Source: Cognatiluteimonas profundi (GTDB taxonomy: Bacteria > Pseudomonadota > Gammaproteobacteria > Xanthomonadales > Xanthomonadaceae). From it: DNA of 64,000 nt. A program made the position numbers and the translations under genes. Positions 1-9,331 of this stretch are shown piece after piece. The notes below the pieces were generated by a model. The model saw nothing but the letters and a program-made list of their open reading frames with translations. It did not search any database and was not told the origin of the DNA. The DNA is taken from positions 124,001 through 188,000 of the forward strand of contig NZ_VKHQ01000002.1 of the NCBI RefSeq assembly GCF_009792795.1, read 5' to 3'. Numbering within the stretch: position 1 is the first letter of the stretch; each line of letters begins with the position of its first letter.

Positions 1-1
1 G

Positions 2-451
2 CTGTCCCTGTCCGAGTTCCTGACGCCGGACCGCATCGTCGAGATGGACGATCCGGGCGACCGCAACGCCGTCATCGACGCAGCCGCAAGGCTGCTTGCG
101 GACGCCTCCCTGCAATCGGTATCGGCAGTCGTGGACAGCCTGCGCCAGCGCGAGCGCATGGGCAGCACCGCGATCGGCCATGGTGTTGCGATTCCGCACG
201 GTCGCAGCGATGTCTTTCCCGACACGCGCGCCGCATTCCTGCGCTTGCGGCCAGGGGTCGACTTCGAGTCCGGCGACGGCATGCCGGTCGACCTCGTATT
301 CGCCATGTCGGTGCCGGAGCATTTCACCCAGAGGCACCTGCAGTTGTTGTCCGACCTGGCGCAGCGATTCGGTGATGCCGACTTCCGCACCGCACTGCGC
401 CAGGCTCCCGATGCCGTCGCATTGCGACACATCCTGCTGGCGAGCGCATGA
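2..451 (+). CDS. ptsN: Nitrogen PTS EIIA component (PtsN), 5' end cut by window
   Basis: EIIA-Ntr domain protein of the nitrogen phosphotransferase branch, which accepts phosphate from HPr-type carriers and regulates rather than transporting sugar. The reading frame is open from base 2, so the start codon lies just before the window; the visible part (about 149 codons) nearly fills the usual ~150-residue length. The conserved active-site histidine lies in the motif AIPHGR (codon near base 197). It overlaps hprK by 4 bases (ATGA), so the two are translationally coupled. In related genomes rpoN and hpf lie upstream, but they are not visible here. The identity is secure; only the N-terminus is missing. 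Confidence 0.93.
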   Translation: MSLSEFLTPDRIVEMDDPGDRNAVIDAAARLLADASLQSVSAVVDSLRQRERMGSTAIGHGVAIPHGRSDVFPDTRAAFLRLRPGVDFESGDGMPVDLVFAMSVPEHFTQRHLQLLSDLAQRFGDADFRTALRQAPDAVALRHILLASA

Positions 452-1395
452 CCGCGCGCATCACGGCACGGGAACTGTTCGAACAGCAACGCGAACGCCT
501 GGACCTGCGTTGGCTGGCTGGCGAGGAAGGCGGCACCCGCGTGCTCGAGTCCGGGGACACCGTCTCCCGGCGCCCGTCACTGGCTGGATACCTCAACGCC
601 ATCTATCCCAACAAGGTGCAGATCCTCGGAACCGAGGAACTCGCCTGGCTGGATGGCCTTGACTCACGGCTGCGCTGGGAAACCATCGCCAAGATCGTCG
701 GCTTCGGCCCGCTGGCGCTGGTCATCAGCAAGGACCAGCCCTGCCCGGAGGACCTGCGCATCGCGGCCGAGGAATTCGGCACGCCGCTGTGGACGTCGCC
801 CAAGCGCGGCCATGAACTGCTCAACCACATCCAATACCATCTGGCGCGCACGCTCGCGCCACGCGTCACGCTGCACGGCGTCTTCATGGAGATCTATTCC
901 ATCGGCGTGCTGATCACGGGCGAATCGGGTTCGGGCAAGAGCGAGCTCGCGCTGGAACTGATCACCCGCGGCCATCGCCTGGTTGCCGACGACGCGCCCG
1001 AATTCACCCAGATCGCCCCGGACGTGCTCGATGGCACCAGCCCCGAGATGCTGCAGGACATGCTGGAAGTCCGCGGGCTTGGCGTGCTCGACATCCGGCA
1101 GATGTTCGGCGACACCGCGGTCAAGAAGAACAAATACCTGCGCCTGATCGTGCACCTGACCCAACCGCACCTGGACGTCGTCCCGGGCGGCATCGAGCGC
1201 ATCACCGGCGACCTGGGCGTGCGCCGCGTGCTGGACCTGGATGTTCCCAGGATCACGCTGCCGGTCATGCCCGGACGCAACCTCGCCGTGCTGACCGAAG
1301 CCGCCGCCCGCGCGCATATCCTGCGCGCCAAGGGCGTCGACCCGGCGGCGGCATTCATGGCCCGCCACAGCCACTTCCTCGAGCGATCCTCATGA
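448..1395 (+). CDS. hprK: HPr kinase/phosphorylase
   Basis: Bifunctional enzyme that phosphorylates and dephosphorylates HPr at Ser46. The 315 residues match the family length. The Walker A loop GESGSGKS is at residues 158-165, and the family signature [10 protein letters not shown] is at about 207-216, near the region that contacts HPr. The start overlaps the ptsN stop (ATGA), and the stop overlaps the rapZ start in the same way. HPr encoded downstream keeps Ser46, so its substrate is present in the same cluster. In proteobacteria HprK generally works in regulation rather than classical catabolite repression; that role is inferred from family knowledge. Confidence 0.95.
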   Translation: MTARITARELFEQQRERLDLRWLAGEEGGTRVLESGDTVSRRPSLAGYLNAIYPNKVQILGTEELAWLDGLDSRLRWETIAKIVGFGPLALVISKDQPCPEDLRIAAEEFGTPLWTSPKRGHELLNHIQYHLARTLAPRVTLHGVFMEIYSIGVLITGESGSGKSELALELITRGHRLVADDAPEFTQIAPDVLDGTSPEMLQDMLEVRGLGVLDIRQMFGDTAVKKNKYLRLIVHLTQPHLDVVPGGIERITGDLGVRRVLDLDVPRITLPVMPGRNLAVLTEAAARAHILRAKGVDPAAAFMARHSHFLERSS

Positions 1396-2270
1396 CCGCC
1401 CAGGCAGCACCCACGCTCATCATCGTCAGCGGCATGTCCGGGTCCGGCAAGTCGGTCGCGCTGAACACGCTGGAAGACCTCGGCTTTTACTGCGTGGACA
1501 ACCTGCCGGCGGAACTGCTGCCGGACTTCGTGCGCAACGTCACGCGTGACGAAGGCGCGGCTCCGCAAAAACTGGCCGTCGGCATCGACGTGCGCAACCG
1601 CAACACCGACCTGTCGAACATCCCGGAATGGTTGTCGGCGGTCGGCGCCCTGGGCCTGGATCCGCGGCTGGTGTTTTTCGACACCGCCGACGCCGGCCTG
1701 CTCAAGCGTTACGCCGATACCCGGCGGCGGCACCCGCTCAGCCATCTCGGGCTGGCATTGGCGGATGCGATTTCGCTCGAGCGCCAGGTCCTCAAGCCGC
1801 TGCGGCAGATCGCCGACGCCGTCATCGACACCAGCGACCTCAACGTGCACCAGCTGCGGCGACAGGTGATCACGCAGTTCGGACTGACGACGGACGACTC
1901 GCTGTCGTTGCTGTTCGAGTCCTTCGCGTACCGCCGCGGGGTGCCGCCCGACGCCGATTTCGTGTTCGACGCGCGCGTGCTGCCCAACCCGCATTGGCAT
2001 CCGCAATTGCGTCCGCTGTCGGGTCGCGACGAATCCGTTCGCGCCTTCCTGGAAACGCAGGAGGATGTCTGCGCCTACGTCGCGCAGGTCCAGCAGTTCC
2101 TCGACAGCTGGCTGCCGCGCCTGCGCTCGGACACCCGCAGCTACGTCACCGTGGCTTTTGGCTGCACCGGTGGACGCCATCGCTCGGTCTACCTGGCCGA
2201 GCGCCTGGCCGAGCACTGCCGCGCGAACGACTGGGGCGAGGTCGCCGTCTACCACCGGGAACTGGACTAG
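1392..2270 (+). CDS. rapZ: RNase adapter protein RapZ
   Basis: ATP/GTP-binding RNA adapter protein. In enterobacteria RapZ binds small RNAs and guides RNase E to control GlmS and so amino-sugar synthesis. The 292-residue protein has the Walker A motif GMSGSGKS at residues 14-21 and the C-terminal family signature [10 protein letters not shown] near residue 256. The ATG overlaps the hprK stop by 4 bases. Clustering with PTS regulators is typical of the family. I see no GlmY/GlmZ-like RNA in the window, so the target in this organism is unknown. Confidence 0.95.
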   Translation: MTAQAAPTLIIVSGMSGSGKSVALNTLEDLGFYCVDNLPAELLPDFVRNVTRDEGAAPQKLAVGIDVRNRNTDLSNIPEWLSAVGALGLDPRLVFFDTADAGLLKRYADTRRRHPLSHLGLALADAISLERQVLKPLRQIADAVIDTSDLNVHQLRRQVITQFGLTTDDSLSLLFESFAYRRGVPPDADFVFDARVLPNPHWHPQLRPLSGRDESVRAFLETQEDVCAYVAQVQQFLDSWLPRLRSDTRSYVTVAFGCTGGRHRSVYLAERLAEHCRANDWGEVAVYHRELD

Positions 2271-2340
2271 CCAACGCACGGCGGCCGCGCGTCCCGCGCG
2301 TCGCAGGCAACAGCGCTTCCAGCCTGTCCCACGCGTCTGC

Positions 2341-2346
2341 TAACTT
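2341..2346 (+). promoter_or_regulatory. Possible -10 box of a leaderless EIIA transcript
   Basis: The hexamer TAACTT ends six bases before the ATG at 2353, and no Shine-Dalgarno lies in between. The match to TATAAT is weak and no -35 is evident. It is listed because the same spacing recurs at several other genes in the window. Confidence 0.25.
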
Positions 2347-2352
2347 GCCTGC

Positions 2353-2745
2353 ATGGCCGTCGGCATCCTCCTCGTGACCCATCCCGGAATCGGTCCTGCG
2401 CTGATCGCGTCGGCGACGCGCCTGTTGCGCCAGTTGCCATTGCGGACCGAGGCCTTCGAGGTCGCATACGACGCCGACGCCGACCTGCTGTTGCCCGAGG
2501 CGAGCGCGGCGCTGCGGCGCGTGGACGGCGGCGAGGGCGTGCTGGTATTGAGCGATCTCTACGGCGCGACGCCGAGCAACCTGGCCGCCCGGATCGCCCG
2601 CATCGGCACGCCGGTGCGTCGCGTGTCGGCGCTGAACCTGCCGATGCTGCTGCGGGTGATGAACTACGCGGACATGTCACTGGACGAACTTCCGGCGATT
2701 GCCGCCGCAGGCGCCCGCAACGGCGTCATTGTCGACGATGCCTGA
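2353..2745 (+). CDS. PTS EIIA component, fructose/mannose (EIIA-Man) family
   Basis: 130-residue single-domain EIIA of the mannose-type family. The phosphorylatable histidine is His10 in the motif VTHPGIG, and the conserved LSDLYGATPSN stretch lies near residue 67. There is no EIIB, EIIC or EIID gene nearby, so this is an orphan EIIA that probably signals rather than imports sugar. It sits 82 bases after rapZ and 12 bases before ptsH, on the same strand. Relatives in other proteobacteria have been called ManX or PtsL-like, but I leave the symbol blank. Confidence 0.9.
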   Translation: MAVGILLVTHPGIGPALIASATRLLRQLPLRTEAFEVAYDADADLLLPEASAALRRVDGGEGVLVLSDLYGATPSNLAARIARIGTPVRRVSALNLPMLLRVMNYADMSLDELPAIAAAGARNGVIVDDA

Positions 2746-2757
2746 GGAAGCCCGTCC

Positions 2758-3027
2758 ATGATCGAACGCGAACTGCTCGTCGGTAACCGCCTGGGCCTGC
2801 ACGCGCGTGCGACGGCGCGCCTGGTGCAGCTGCTCTCGGGTTACCGCTGCAATGCGACGCTCGCGGCGAAGGGGCGCGAGGTCAACGCCAAGAGCATCAT
2901 GGGCGTGATGCTGCTGGCGGCCGGCCCCGGCACCACGGTCGTGTTGCGCGTCGATGGCAGCGATGAAGCCGCCGCGGCCGACGCTGTCGCCGACCTGTTC
3001 GCGCGCAATTTCGACGAGGCGGCCTGA
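2758..3027 (+). CDS. ptsH: Phosphocarrier protein HPr
   Basis: 89-residue HPr, which passes phosphate from EI to EIIA proteins. The active-site His15 is in GLHARAT, and the regulatory Ser46 is in AKSIMGVM, so both EI- and HprK-dependent phosphorylation are possible. A good Shine-Dalgarno (GAGGAAG) precedes the ATG. The stop TGA overlaps the ptsI start as TGATG. It is one of three successive phosphocarrier genes with no permease. Confidence 0.96.
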   Translation: MIERELLVGNRLGLHARATARLVQLLSGYRCNATLAAKGREVNAKSIMGVMLLAAGPGTTVVLRVDGSDEAAAADAVADLFARNFDEAA

Positions 3028-4751
3028 TGCGGCTTGTGCTCAACGCAAATGGTGCATCGCGCGGAAGCGTGCTGGGCCGCGCGCGCGTCCGCTTGCCGCA
3101 TGTGCTGGAAGTCGCCGAGGCCCATGTCGAGGACGTCGACGCCGAACTCGCACGACTGCATGACGCCATCCATGTCGTGCGCGGGGAAATGCGCGTGCTG
3201 CAGGAGCGACTGCAAGGCGCGCTGGCATCAGAGGTCGGTGAGTTCCTGGACCTGCATGCGTTGCTGCTCGACGATCCCGAGTTGCTGCAGGGCCTGGACA
3301 CGCTGATCCGCAGCGGGCATTACACCGCGGACTACGCCTTGCGGCTGCAGCGCGACCGAATCGCCGGCGTCTTCGCCGGCATGGACGACGCCTACCTGCG
3401 CAGCCGGATCGACGACATCGATCAGGTGATCGGCAGGCTGCACGCGGCCCTGCACCGGCGCGAGGCCGACACCGGCGGTGTCGCCGGTGAAATCCTCGTC
3501 ACCGACAGCATTGCGCCCACCGAGTTGCTGCAATTGCAGGCGCAGGGCGTCATGGCCGTGGTCACCGCCGGCGGCAGCATGTTGTCGCACAGCGCGATCC
3601 TGGCGCGTAGCCTGCACCTGCCGCTGGTGGTCGGCGCCACGAAGGCGCTGCAGAAGATCAACGACGGCGACGTGCTGGTGGTCGATGGCGGGACCGGACT
3701 CATCATCCGCGAACCCGACGCCATCGACCTGCGCGCGCATCGCACGCGCGCCAGGGAATACGCGCGCGAGCGCAAGCAGCTCAACCGCCTGCGACGCGAG
3801 CCGTCGCGCACGCTCGATGGCGTCGACATCAAGTTGTGGGCGAATGCCGAGTCACGCGAGGACGTGGCCGAGGCCCATGCACTCGGGGCGGCAGGCGTCG
3901 GCTTGTACCGCACCGAATTCCTGTTCCTCAACAGCTCCCAGTTGCCGGACGAAGAAGCGCAATTCAGGGCGTACCGCGACGTGGTGCTGGGCATGACCGG
4001 CCGCACCGTGACCATCCGCACGCTCGACGTCGGCGCCGACAAGGCCGACCGGACCGGACTGGCGCTGCCCAATGAACCCAATCCCGCGCTCGGTGTCCGC
4101 GGCGTGCGACTGTCGCTGCTGCGCGACGCGCTGTTCGAGACGCAGCTGCGCGCCATGGTCCGCGCATCGGGCTACGGACCGGTCCGGATCCTCGTGCCGA
4201 TGGTGTCCTGTCGCGAGGAAATGATCGCCGTCCGGGCGATGCTCAAGCGTGTCGTCGCCGACCTGCAACGCGAAGGCCACGCCATGGCCGAGGGCATTCC
4301 GCTCGGCGCGATGATCGAGGTGCCATCAGCCGCCATCGCGCTGCCCGGGTTCATTGGCGTGCTCGACTTCCTGTCGATCGGAACCAACGACCTGGTGCAA
4401 TACCTGCTCGCGGTGGACCGCAACAACGAATCGCTCGGAGATCTATACACGCCACTGCATCCGGCCGTCCTGCGGATGCTGCATGGCATCGTCGCATTGG
4501 CGAACCGGCGCTCGAAATCGGTCTCCGTCTGCGGAGAAATGGCCGCCGACCCGGTACTCGTTCCGCTGTTGCTGGCCCTGGGACTCAACGAGCTGAGCCT
4601 GCATCCCGCGACGCTGCTGGAGGTGCGACGCGCGATCCGCGGATGCGACTTCGGCGCCCTTCGGGCCAATGTCCCCGCCTTGCTGCGTGCGCATGACCGC
4701 AAGAGCATCGCGAAGTGGATGCAGGCCTTCGGCAGCGTTCGCGCAGCCTGA
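3027..4751 (+). CDS. ptsI: Phosphoenolpyruvate-protein phosphotransferase (EI)
   Basis: Enzyme I, which takes phosphate from PEP and passes it to HPr. The length (574 residues) is normal. The catalytic histidine is at residue 188 in GGSMLSHSAILAR, close to His189 of E. coli EI, and the PEP-site cysteine is at residue 502 in VCGEMA. The N-terminal HPr-binding, swivelling-His and C-terminal TIM-barrel regions all appear intact. It overlaps ptsH and ends 150 bases before mgtE. Confidence 0.96.
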   Translation: MRLVLNANGASRGSVLGRARVRLPHVLEVAEAHVEDVDAELARLHDAIHVVRGEMRVLQERLQGALASEVGEFLDLHALLLDDPELLQGLDTLIRSGHYTADYALRLQRDRIAGVFAGMDDAYLRSRIDDIDQVIGRLHAALHRREADTGGVAGEILVTDSIAPTELLQLQAQGVMAVVTAGGSMLSHSAILARSLHLPLVVGATKALQKINDGDVLVVDGGTGLIIREPDAIDLRAHRTRAREYARERKQLNRLRREPSRTLDGVDIKLWANAESREDVAEAHALGAAGVGLYRTEFLFLNSSQLPDEEAQFRAYRDVVLGMTGRTVTIRTLDVGADKADRTGLALPNEPNPALGVRGVRLSLLRDALFETQLRAMVRASGYGPVRILVPMVSCREEMIAVRAMLKRVVADLQREGHAMAEGIPLGAMIEVPSAAIALPGFIGVLDFLSIGTNDLVQYLLAVDRNNESLGDLYTPLHPAVLRMLHGIVALANRRSKSVSVCGEMAADPVLVPLLLALGLNELSLHPATLLEVRRAIRGCDFGALRANVPALLRAHDRKSIAKWMQAFGSVRAA

Positions 4752-4828
4752 CACGCGCCACCAGCGCATCCCATGACGGGGTGCGGCAACCCGATGTCTG
4801 CGAGGGAACCGTGCAGGAGCCTGCGTGT

Positions 4829-4844
4829 CGGGCGATAATGCCCG
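4829..4844 (+). promoter_or_regulatory. -10 box inside a perfect inverted repeat upstream of mgtE
   Basis: GATAAT (4834-4839, five of six consensus bases) is flanked exactly by CGGGC (4829-4833) and GCCCG (4840-4844). No clear -35 is seen. Transcription would begin close to 4846, well upstream of the mgtE start at 4902. The base identities are certain; the promoter function is inference. Confidence 0.45.
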
Positions 4845-4845
4845 C

Positions 4846-4857
4846 ATGAACGCCTGA
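4846..4857 (+). CDS. Possible leaderless three-codon mini-ORF before mgtE
   Basis: ATG AAC GCC TGA (Met-Asn-Ala-stop) begins six bases after the GATAAT hexamer, where a transcript would be expected to start. It ends 44 bases before the mgtE ATG. Some Mg2+ transporter genes carry translated leader peptides, so a translational role is conceivable, but an ORF this short can easily arise by chance. Confidence 0.2.
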   Translation: MNA

Positions 4858-4901
4858 TCACGGTCGCGCCCTCGTGGATGCGACGCATACCGGAGGCCCG
4901 A

Positions 4902-6263
4902 ATGGCCGAAGCCGTCCGCCACGACAAGACCGCGCGCCAGCTGCGTCTGCTCTCCGACGCGCTCGACAGCGGTCGCCTCGGCCCGGTGCGTCGGCTGGTC
5001 AACACGCTCTCGCCGGCCGAGATCGGCAACCTGCTCGAGTCCCTGCCGCCTGGCGAGCGCACCGTCGTATGGGGACTGGTCGATCCCGAGGACGACGGCG
5101 AGGTGCTGCTGCATGTCGGCGACGACGTGCGCGAGGGCCTGCTCGCGGACATGGATCCGGACGAGATCGTGGCTGCCGTCGAGGATCTCGACATCGACGA
5201 CCTCGCCGACCTGGTGGAGGATCTCCCCGACACCGTCATCGACGAAGTCCTCAAGTCGATGGACCGCGAGAATCGCGAGCGGCTCGAGCAGGTGCTGTCG
5301 TATCCGGAGGACAGCGCCGGCCGACTGATGAATCCCGACGTGGTCACCGTGCGCGCCGACACCACGGTCGACGTCGTGCTGCGCTACCTACGCCTGCGCG
5401 GCGAGCTTCCCGATCACACCGACCACATCTACGTCGTCAGCCGCCGCCACCAGTACCTGGGCCGCATCGCACTGCAGTCGCTGCTAACGCACGAGGCCAG
5501 CACCCCGATCAACGAACTGATCGACGGCGAGCAGCCGGCGATCGATGTCGAGGAGTCGTCGGGCAGCGTCGCGCGCGGGTTTTCCGACCACGACTGGATC
5601 TCCGCGCCGGTCGTCGACGACAACAACATCCTGCTCGGGCGCATCACCATCGACGACGTCGTCGACATCATCCGCGAGCAGGCGGAGCACCAGGCATTGG
5701 GCGCCGCCGGCCTGGACGAGGACGAAGACCTCTTCAGCCCGGTCAGGCGCGCGACCAAGCGCCGCCTGCTATGGCTGACGATCAACCTGGGCACCGCGTT
5801 CCTTGCCTCGGCGGTCGTCGGCCAATTCCAGGGCACCATTTCGCACATCGTCGCACTGGCGGTGCTGATGCCGATCGTGGCAGGCATGGGGGGAAACGCC
5901 GGCACCCAGGTGCTGGCGCTGGTGATCCGCGGCCTGGCACTGGGTCAGCTCGGCGCCACCAACGTGCAGATCCTCATCTGGAAGGAAATCCGCGTGGCAC
6001 TGCTCAACGGCCTTGCGCTGGGCCTGCTGCTCGGGGTGATCGTCTGGGCGTGGTTTGGCGAATGGCCATTGGCACTCGTGATCGCCAGCGCACTGACGAT
6101 CAACCTGTTTTCGGCCGCGCTGGCAGGCGTGCTGGTGCCGGTGACGCTCAAACGCCTGGGATTCGATCCGGCGCTGGCGGGCGGCGTGATCCTGACCACC
6201 GTCACCGACGTGATGGGATTCCTGAGTTTCCTCGGGCTGGCGACGCTGGTGTTGTTACGCTGA
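4902..6263 (+). CDS. mgtE: Magnesium transporter MgtE
   Basis: Mg2+-gated channel/transporter of the inner membrane. I choose the ATG at 4902 because GGAGG (4892-4896) sits at ideal spacing; an in-frame ATG at 4878 lacks such a site. The 453-residue protein has the acidic superhelical N domain (rich in D/E, about residues 20-125), two CBS domains (about 130-250), a linker helix and five C-terminal membrane helices from about residue 290. The Gly-rich MPIVAGMGGNAGTQ stretch of the pore helix is present. It follows ptsI on the same strand, but with its own candidate promoter. Confidence 0.95.
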   Translation: MAEAVRHDKTARQLRLLSDALDSGRLGPVRRLVNTLSPAEIGNLLESLPPGERTVVWGLVDPEDDGEVLLHVGDDVREGLLADMDPDEIVAAVEDLDIDDLADLVEDLPDTVIDEVLKSMDRENRERLEQVLSYPEDSAGRLMNPDVVTVRADTTVDVVLRYLRLRGELPDHTDHIYVVSRRHQYLGRIALQSLLTHEASTPINELIDGEQPAIDVEESSGSVARGFSDHDWISAPVVDDNNILLGRITIDDVVDIIREQAEHQALGAAGLDEDEDLFSPVRRATKRRLLWLTINLGTAFLASAVVGQFQGTISHIVALAVLMPIVAGMGGNAGTQVLALVIRGLALGQLGATNVQILIWKEIRVALLNGLALGLLLGVIVWAWFGEWPLALVIASALTINLFSAALAGVLVPVTLKRLGFDPALAGGVILTTVTDVMGFLSFLGLATLVLLR

Positions 6264-6291
6264 AGCCAACCTTGATTCCACGGAGGCGCCG

Positions 6292-7077
6292 ATGTTCCGC
6301 ACAGGCATGGCCTTGGTCGCGATGACCCTCGCCTGCTGCACATGCAGCATCGCGCCCGCGCGACCGGACAGTGGACGCTTCGTCCAGCACGATCTCGTGA
6401 TGGCGGGAACCACCTATCGCTACCAGGTGTTCGTGCCCTCGCGGGCGGCGGGTGGCGAGCATCCTCCCGTGATCCTGTTCCTGCATGGATCCGGCGAACG
6501 CGGCGATGACGGCGACAAACCGGTCGCGGTCGGGATCGGCCCCTACGTGCGTGCACACGTGGATGACTTCCCGGCGATCGTGGTCTTCCCGCAAGCCCGC
6601 GAACAGTGGGAATGGTCGGGCCCTGGCGCCGTGCTCGCCATGCAGGCGCTGGACGCGGCGAGCCGGGAATTCCACGGCGATGCACGCCGCACTTACCTCA
6701 CTGGCCTGTCGATGGGCGGCTATGGCGTCTGGGAACTGGCACTGCTGCACCCGCAACGATTCGCGGCGCTGGTGCCGATTTCAGGTGCGATCCGGCCGCC
6801 GAGCGACGAGCGCGATTTGTTCGTCACCCCCGTCGCCAATGAATCAGACCCCTACGGCGCCCTGGCCCGTCGCCTGCGCACGGTGCCGATATGGATCTTC
6901 CATGGTGCGAAGGATGACGTCGTGCCGCTGGAGGACGATCGGCGCACCGCCGCCGCGCTGGAAGCCGTCGGCAATGGCGTGCGTTACACGGAATTCCCCG
7001 ATGCGAACCACAACGCCTGGGATCCCGCCTACACCAGTCCACAGCTGTGGACCTGGCTGTTTGCCCAGCACCGGTAA
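6292..7077 (+). CDS. Secreted alpha/beta hydrolase (esterase/peptidase-like)
   Basis: 261-residue alpha/beta-hydrolase of the predicted-peptidase/PHB-depolymerase-like group. An N-terminal hydrophobic segment (residues 5-22, ending in a Cys-rich ACCTC) suggests export; a lipobox is possible but poor. FLHGSGERGDDG (about 63-74) is the oxyanion-hole region. The nucleophile is Ser140 in GLSMGG, the acid is Asp208 or Asp209, and the base is His240 in DANHNAW. All triad residues are present. Its substrate is unknown; the gene is separate from mgtE by 28 bases and convergent with pyrB. Confidence 0.8.
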   Translation: MFRTGMALVAMTLACCTCSIAPARPDSGRFVQHDLVMAGTTYRYQVFVPSRAAGGEHPPVILFLHGSGERGDDGDKPVAVGIGPYVRAHVDDFPAIVVFPQAREQWEWSGPGAVLAMQALDAASREFHGDARRTYLTGLSMGGYGVWELALLHPQRFAALVPISGAIRPPSDERDLFVTPVANESDPYGALARRLRTVPIWIFHGAKDDVVPLEDDRRTAAALEAVGNGVRYTEFPDANHNAWDPAYTSPQLWTWLFAQHR

Positions 7078-7108
7078 AGGCATCTGGCGGGCAGGCGAAC
7101 TTATGCGC

Positions 7109-8053
7109 TCAGCCCAGTAATTCCTCGAGCACGGCCATCCGCACGGCGACGCCATTGGACACCTGGCGCAGGATCAGCGATTGCGCGCCATCGGCAACGG
7201 CATCGTCGATTTCGACGCCACGATTCATCGGGCCCGGATGCAGCACGACGGCGTCACGGGCGGCGCGACGCAGGCGTTCCGCGGTCAGGCCGTAATCGCG
7301 GTGGTAATCGTCGATGGAGCTGATCAGGCCTTCCTGCATGCGCTCGCGCTGCAGGCGCAACATCATCACGGCATCGACGCCGTCCAGCGCCGCGTCCAGG
7401 TCCGCTGTCACCTGGCAGCCCTGCAAGGTCGCGTCATCGGGCAACAATGCATCCGGCCCGCAGATGCGGATGTTGCGTGCCCCCAGCGTCCGCAACGCCT
7501 GCAGGTCGGAACGTGCGACGCGCGAGTGCCGCACGTCTCCGACGATCAGGACCTTGATTGCCGCGAAGTCATCGCCCTTGGCCTGGCGCAGGGTCAGCAT
7601 GTCGAGCAGGCCCTGCGTGGGATGGGATTTTCGGCCATCGCCGGCATTGACCAGGGCCGTCCCCACGTTGGCATCCTGGGCCAGCGCCGCAACCGCGCCG
7701 TCGGCCTGGTGGCGGACCACGAATCCCCGCACGCCCATGGCCTCGATGTTCTTGAGGGTGTCGATCGCGGTTTCGCCCTTCGTCGTCGACGAAGCCGATG
7801 CGTCGAAGTTCAGCACGTCAGCGCCCAGCCGCATGGCGGCCAGCTGGAAGCTCGATCGGGTGCGCGTGGACGGCTCGAAGAACAACGTGCAGATCGCCTT
7901 GCCTGCCAGCACGCCGCGCATGCTGGCCCCGGCGTTGCCCTGCTCCTGCAACTGCTGTGCGCGATCGAGCAGCCGCACCAGCACGTCGCGCGGCAAGCCC
8001 TCGAGCGTGGTGAGGTGTCGGAGACGGCCGGTGGTATCGAGTTGCTCGGTCAT
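7109..8053 (-). CDS. pyrB: Aspartate carbamoyltransferase catalytic subunit
   Basis: Joins carbamoyl phosphate and aspartate, the committed step of pyrimidine synthesis. Carbamoyl-phosphate binding is marked by FFEPSTRTRSSF, with HSRVARSD and HPGPMNRGVE further on. I choose the ATG at 8053 (MTEQLDTTGRLRH), giving 314 residues like xanthomonad homologues; the frame stays open to in-frame ATGs at 8077 and 8116. It is the last gene of a yqgE-ruvX-pyrB unit on the minus strand. No pyrR or pyrI is seen between or after, although pyrR commonly sits there in pseudomonads. Confidence 0.95.
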   Translation of the reverse strand: MTEQLDTTGRLRHLTTLEGLPRDVLVRLLDRAQQLQEQGNAGASMRGVLAGKAICTLFFEPSTRTRSSFQLAAMRLGADVLNFDASASSTTKGETAIDTLKNIEAMGVRGFVVRHQADGAVAALAQDANVGTALVNAGDGRKSHPTQGLLDMLTLRQAKGDDFAAIKVLIVGDVRHSRVARSDLQALRTLGARNIRICGPDALLPDDATLQGCQVTADLDAALDGVDAVMMLRLQRERMQEGLISSIDDYHRDYGLTAERLRRAARDAVVLHPGPMNRGVEIDDAVADGAQSLILRQVSNGVAVRMAVLEELLG

Positions 8054-8121
8054 CGATGCATCCTGGGTGGCATTCATGGTGCGCCCGGTTTCGCCCGGGT
8101 CGATTGGAAGATCCATGCCGG

Positions 8122-8610
8122 CTACGCCACCGGCTTCGCATCGTCGGGCGCAGCCAGCCAGCGTTCGACGATGACGGCAGCGGCGACCGCGTCCAGGACG
8201 GCCGCATCGCGACGCCGCTTGCGACCAACGGCGCGATCGGCCGCGAAACGCTGCGCGGCATCGATCGAGCTCGCGCGCTCATCGACCAGCACCACCGGCA
8301 ATGAGAAACGGGCCCGCAGGTCGCTGGCGAACGCATGCGCGAACGTGCGGATCGGCTGGTCGCCGCCATCGAGCGTCATCGGATCCCCGACGATGAACCC
8401 ATCCGGCCGCCATTCCTTGTGCAGGCGATCGATGGCGGTCCAGTCCGGGCGCTGTCCATGGACGTCGACCACCGCCAACGCGCGGGCGCCATGGCCGAAG
8501 GCGCTGCCGACCGCCACGCCGATCCTGCGGGTTCCCACGTCGAAGCCCAGCACCGTGCCATCACGGCGGATCGTACCGACCGGGGGCTGGCCGCCGCTGG
8601 CCTCAGGCAT
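8122..8610 (-). CDS. ruvX: Holliday junction resolvase-like nuclease RuvX/YqgF
   Basis: 162-residue RNase H-fold nuclease of the YqgF family, implicated in pre-16S rRNA 5'-end maturation and formerly proposed as a resolvase. The first acidic residue is in [15 protein letters not shown] (about residues 21-35); LVDERASS near 107 and [15 protein letters not shown] near 133 complete the active site. It overlaps the 3' end of yqgE by 8 bases and precedes pyrB, suggesting one transcript. Confidence 0.93.
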   Translation of the reverse strand: MPEASGGQPPVGTIRRDGTVLGFDVGTRRIGVAVGSAFGHGARALAVVDVHGQRPDWTAIDRLHKEWRPDGFIVGDPMTLDGGDQPIRTFAHAFASDLRARFSLPVVLVDERASSIDAAQRFAADRAVGRKRRRDAAVLDAVAAAVIVERWLAAPDDAKPVA

Positions 8611-9208
8611 GTCCGCTGTAGTCGGCCATGCGACTCATGTCGACGCCAATCCGTGCGGCTGCCGCCTGCCAGCGGTCGCCCAGCGGCACTCCAAACAGGA
8701 TTCCGGCATCGGCCGGCGCGGTCAGCCAGCTGTTTTCGGTCAGCTCGTGTTCCAGTTGCCCGGCGCCCCACCCCGCGCAACCCAGCGCGACGGTGACGTG
8801 CCTGGGACCTTCGCCGCGGGCCATGGCCTCGAGGATGTCGCGGGACGTCGTCACCGAGAGTCCGTCGGCAATGGCCAGGCTTGAATCCCACTGTTCAGTG
8901 CCGTCATGCAGGACGAATCCCCGCTCCGGGTGCACCGGCCCGCCAGCCAGGACCGGTTGCGCGCACAGCGCCTCGTCATGGCTGGCGATGCCCATCTGCT
9001 CGAACACCTCACCCAGGGTGTACTCGGCGGCACGATTGACCACGACACCCATCGCGCCGTCGTCGTCGTGCTGGCAGATCAGGGTGACGGTGCGCGCGAA
9101 TGGCGAGTCCGCCAATGCCGGCAGTGCGATCAGCAGCTGGCACGCCAGCGAGCCGCCGGTGTCGGCAGCCACCAGGGGCTGGTTTGCCGCGGAAGTCGCG
9201 TCGCTCAT
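8603..9208 (-). CDS. yqgE: YqgE/AlgH family protein
   Basis: 201-residue UPF0301 (YqgE/AlgH) protein, named for an effect on alginate genes in Pseudomonas; the biochemical role is unresolved. Family landmarks are [18 protein letters not shown] (about residues 37-54), VLAGGPV and [13 protein letters not shown]. It is the first gene of the yqgE-ruvX-pyrB unit. A TAGAAT hexamer ends six bases before the ATG with no Shine-Dalgarno, so it is probably translated from a leaderless mRNA. Confidence 0.93.
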   Translation of the reverse strand: MSDATSAANQPLVAADTGGSLACQLLIALPALADSPFARTVTLICQHDDDGAMGVVVNRAAEYTLGEVFEQMGIASHDEALCAQPVLAGGPVHPERGFVLHDGTEQWDSSLAIADGLSVTTSRDILEAMARGEGPRHVTVALGCAGWGAGQLEHELTENSWLTAPADAGILFGVPLGDRWQAAAARIGVDMSRMADYSGHA

Positions 9209-9209
9209 T

Positions 9210-9224
9210 GCGTGATTCTAACGC
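9210..9224 (-). promoter_or_regulatory. Leaderless-type -10 box for yqgE within inverted arms
   Basis: Read on the minus strand the site is GCGT-TAGAAT-C-ACGC: the -10 hexamer (9220-9215) lies between complementary four-base arms (9224-9221 and 9213-9210). The hexamer ends six bases before the yqgE ATG, and no ribosome-binding sequence is visible. Confidence 0.5.
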
Positions 9225-9331
9225 GCCGGCCGTCATGGGATCGTGGCTCTCCCGCCGCGCCGAGCGTGATCGGAGCATGGACGCCTGCCAGCTCACGCCA
9301 CTGCAACCGGGGTCCGGACAGGATTGGAAAG

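Noticed and set aside
4765-4785. Imperfect stem CGCATCCC/GGGGTGCG after ptsI as a terminator
   Set aside because: It contains a wobble pair and has no T-run; too weak to list as a feature.
8906-9331. Upstream extension of the DUF72 reading frame
   Set aside because: It is antisense to yqgE and shows no family similarity; the domain begins at the GTG at 9332.
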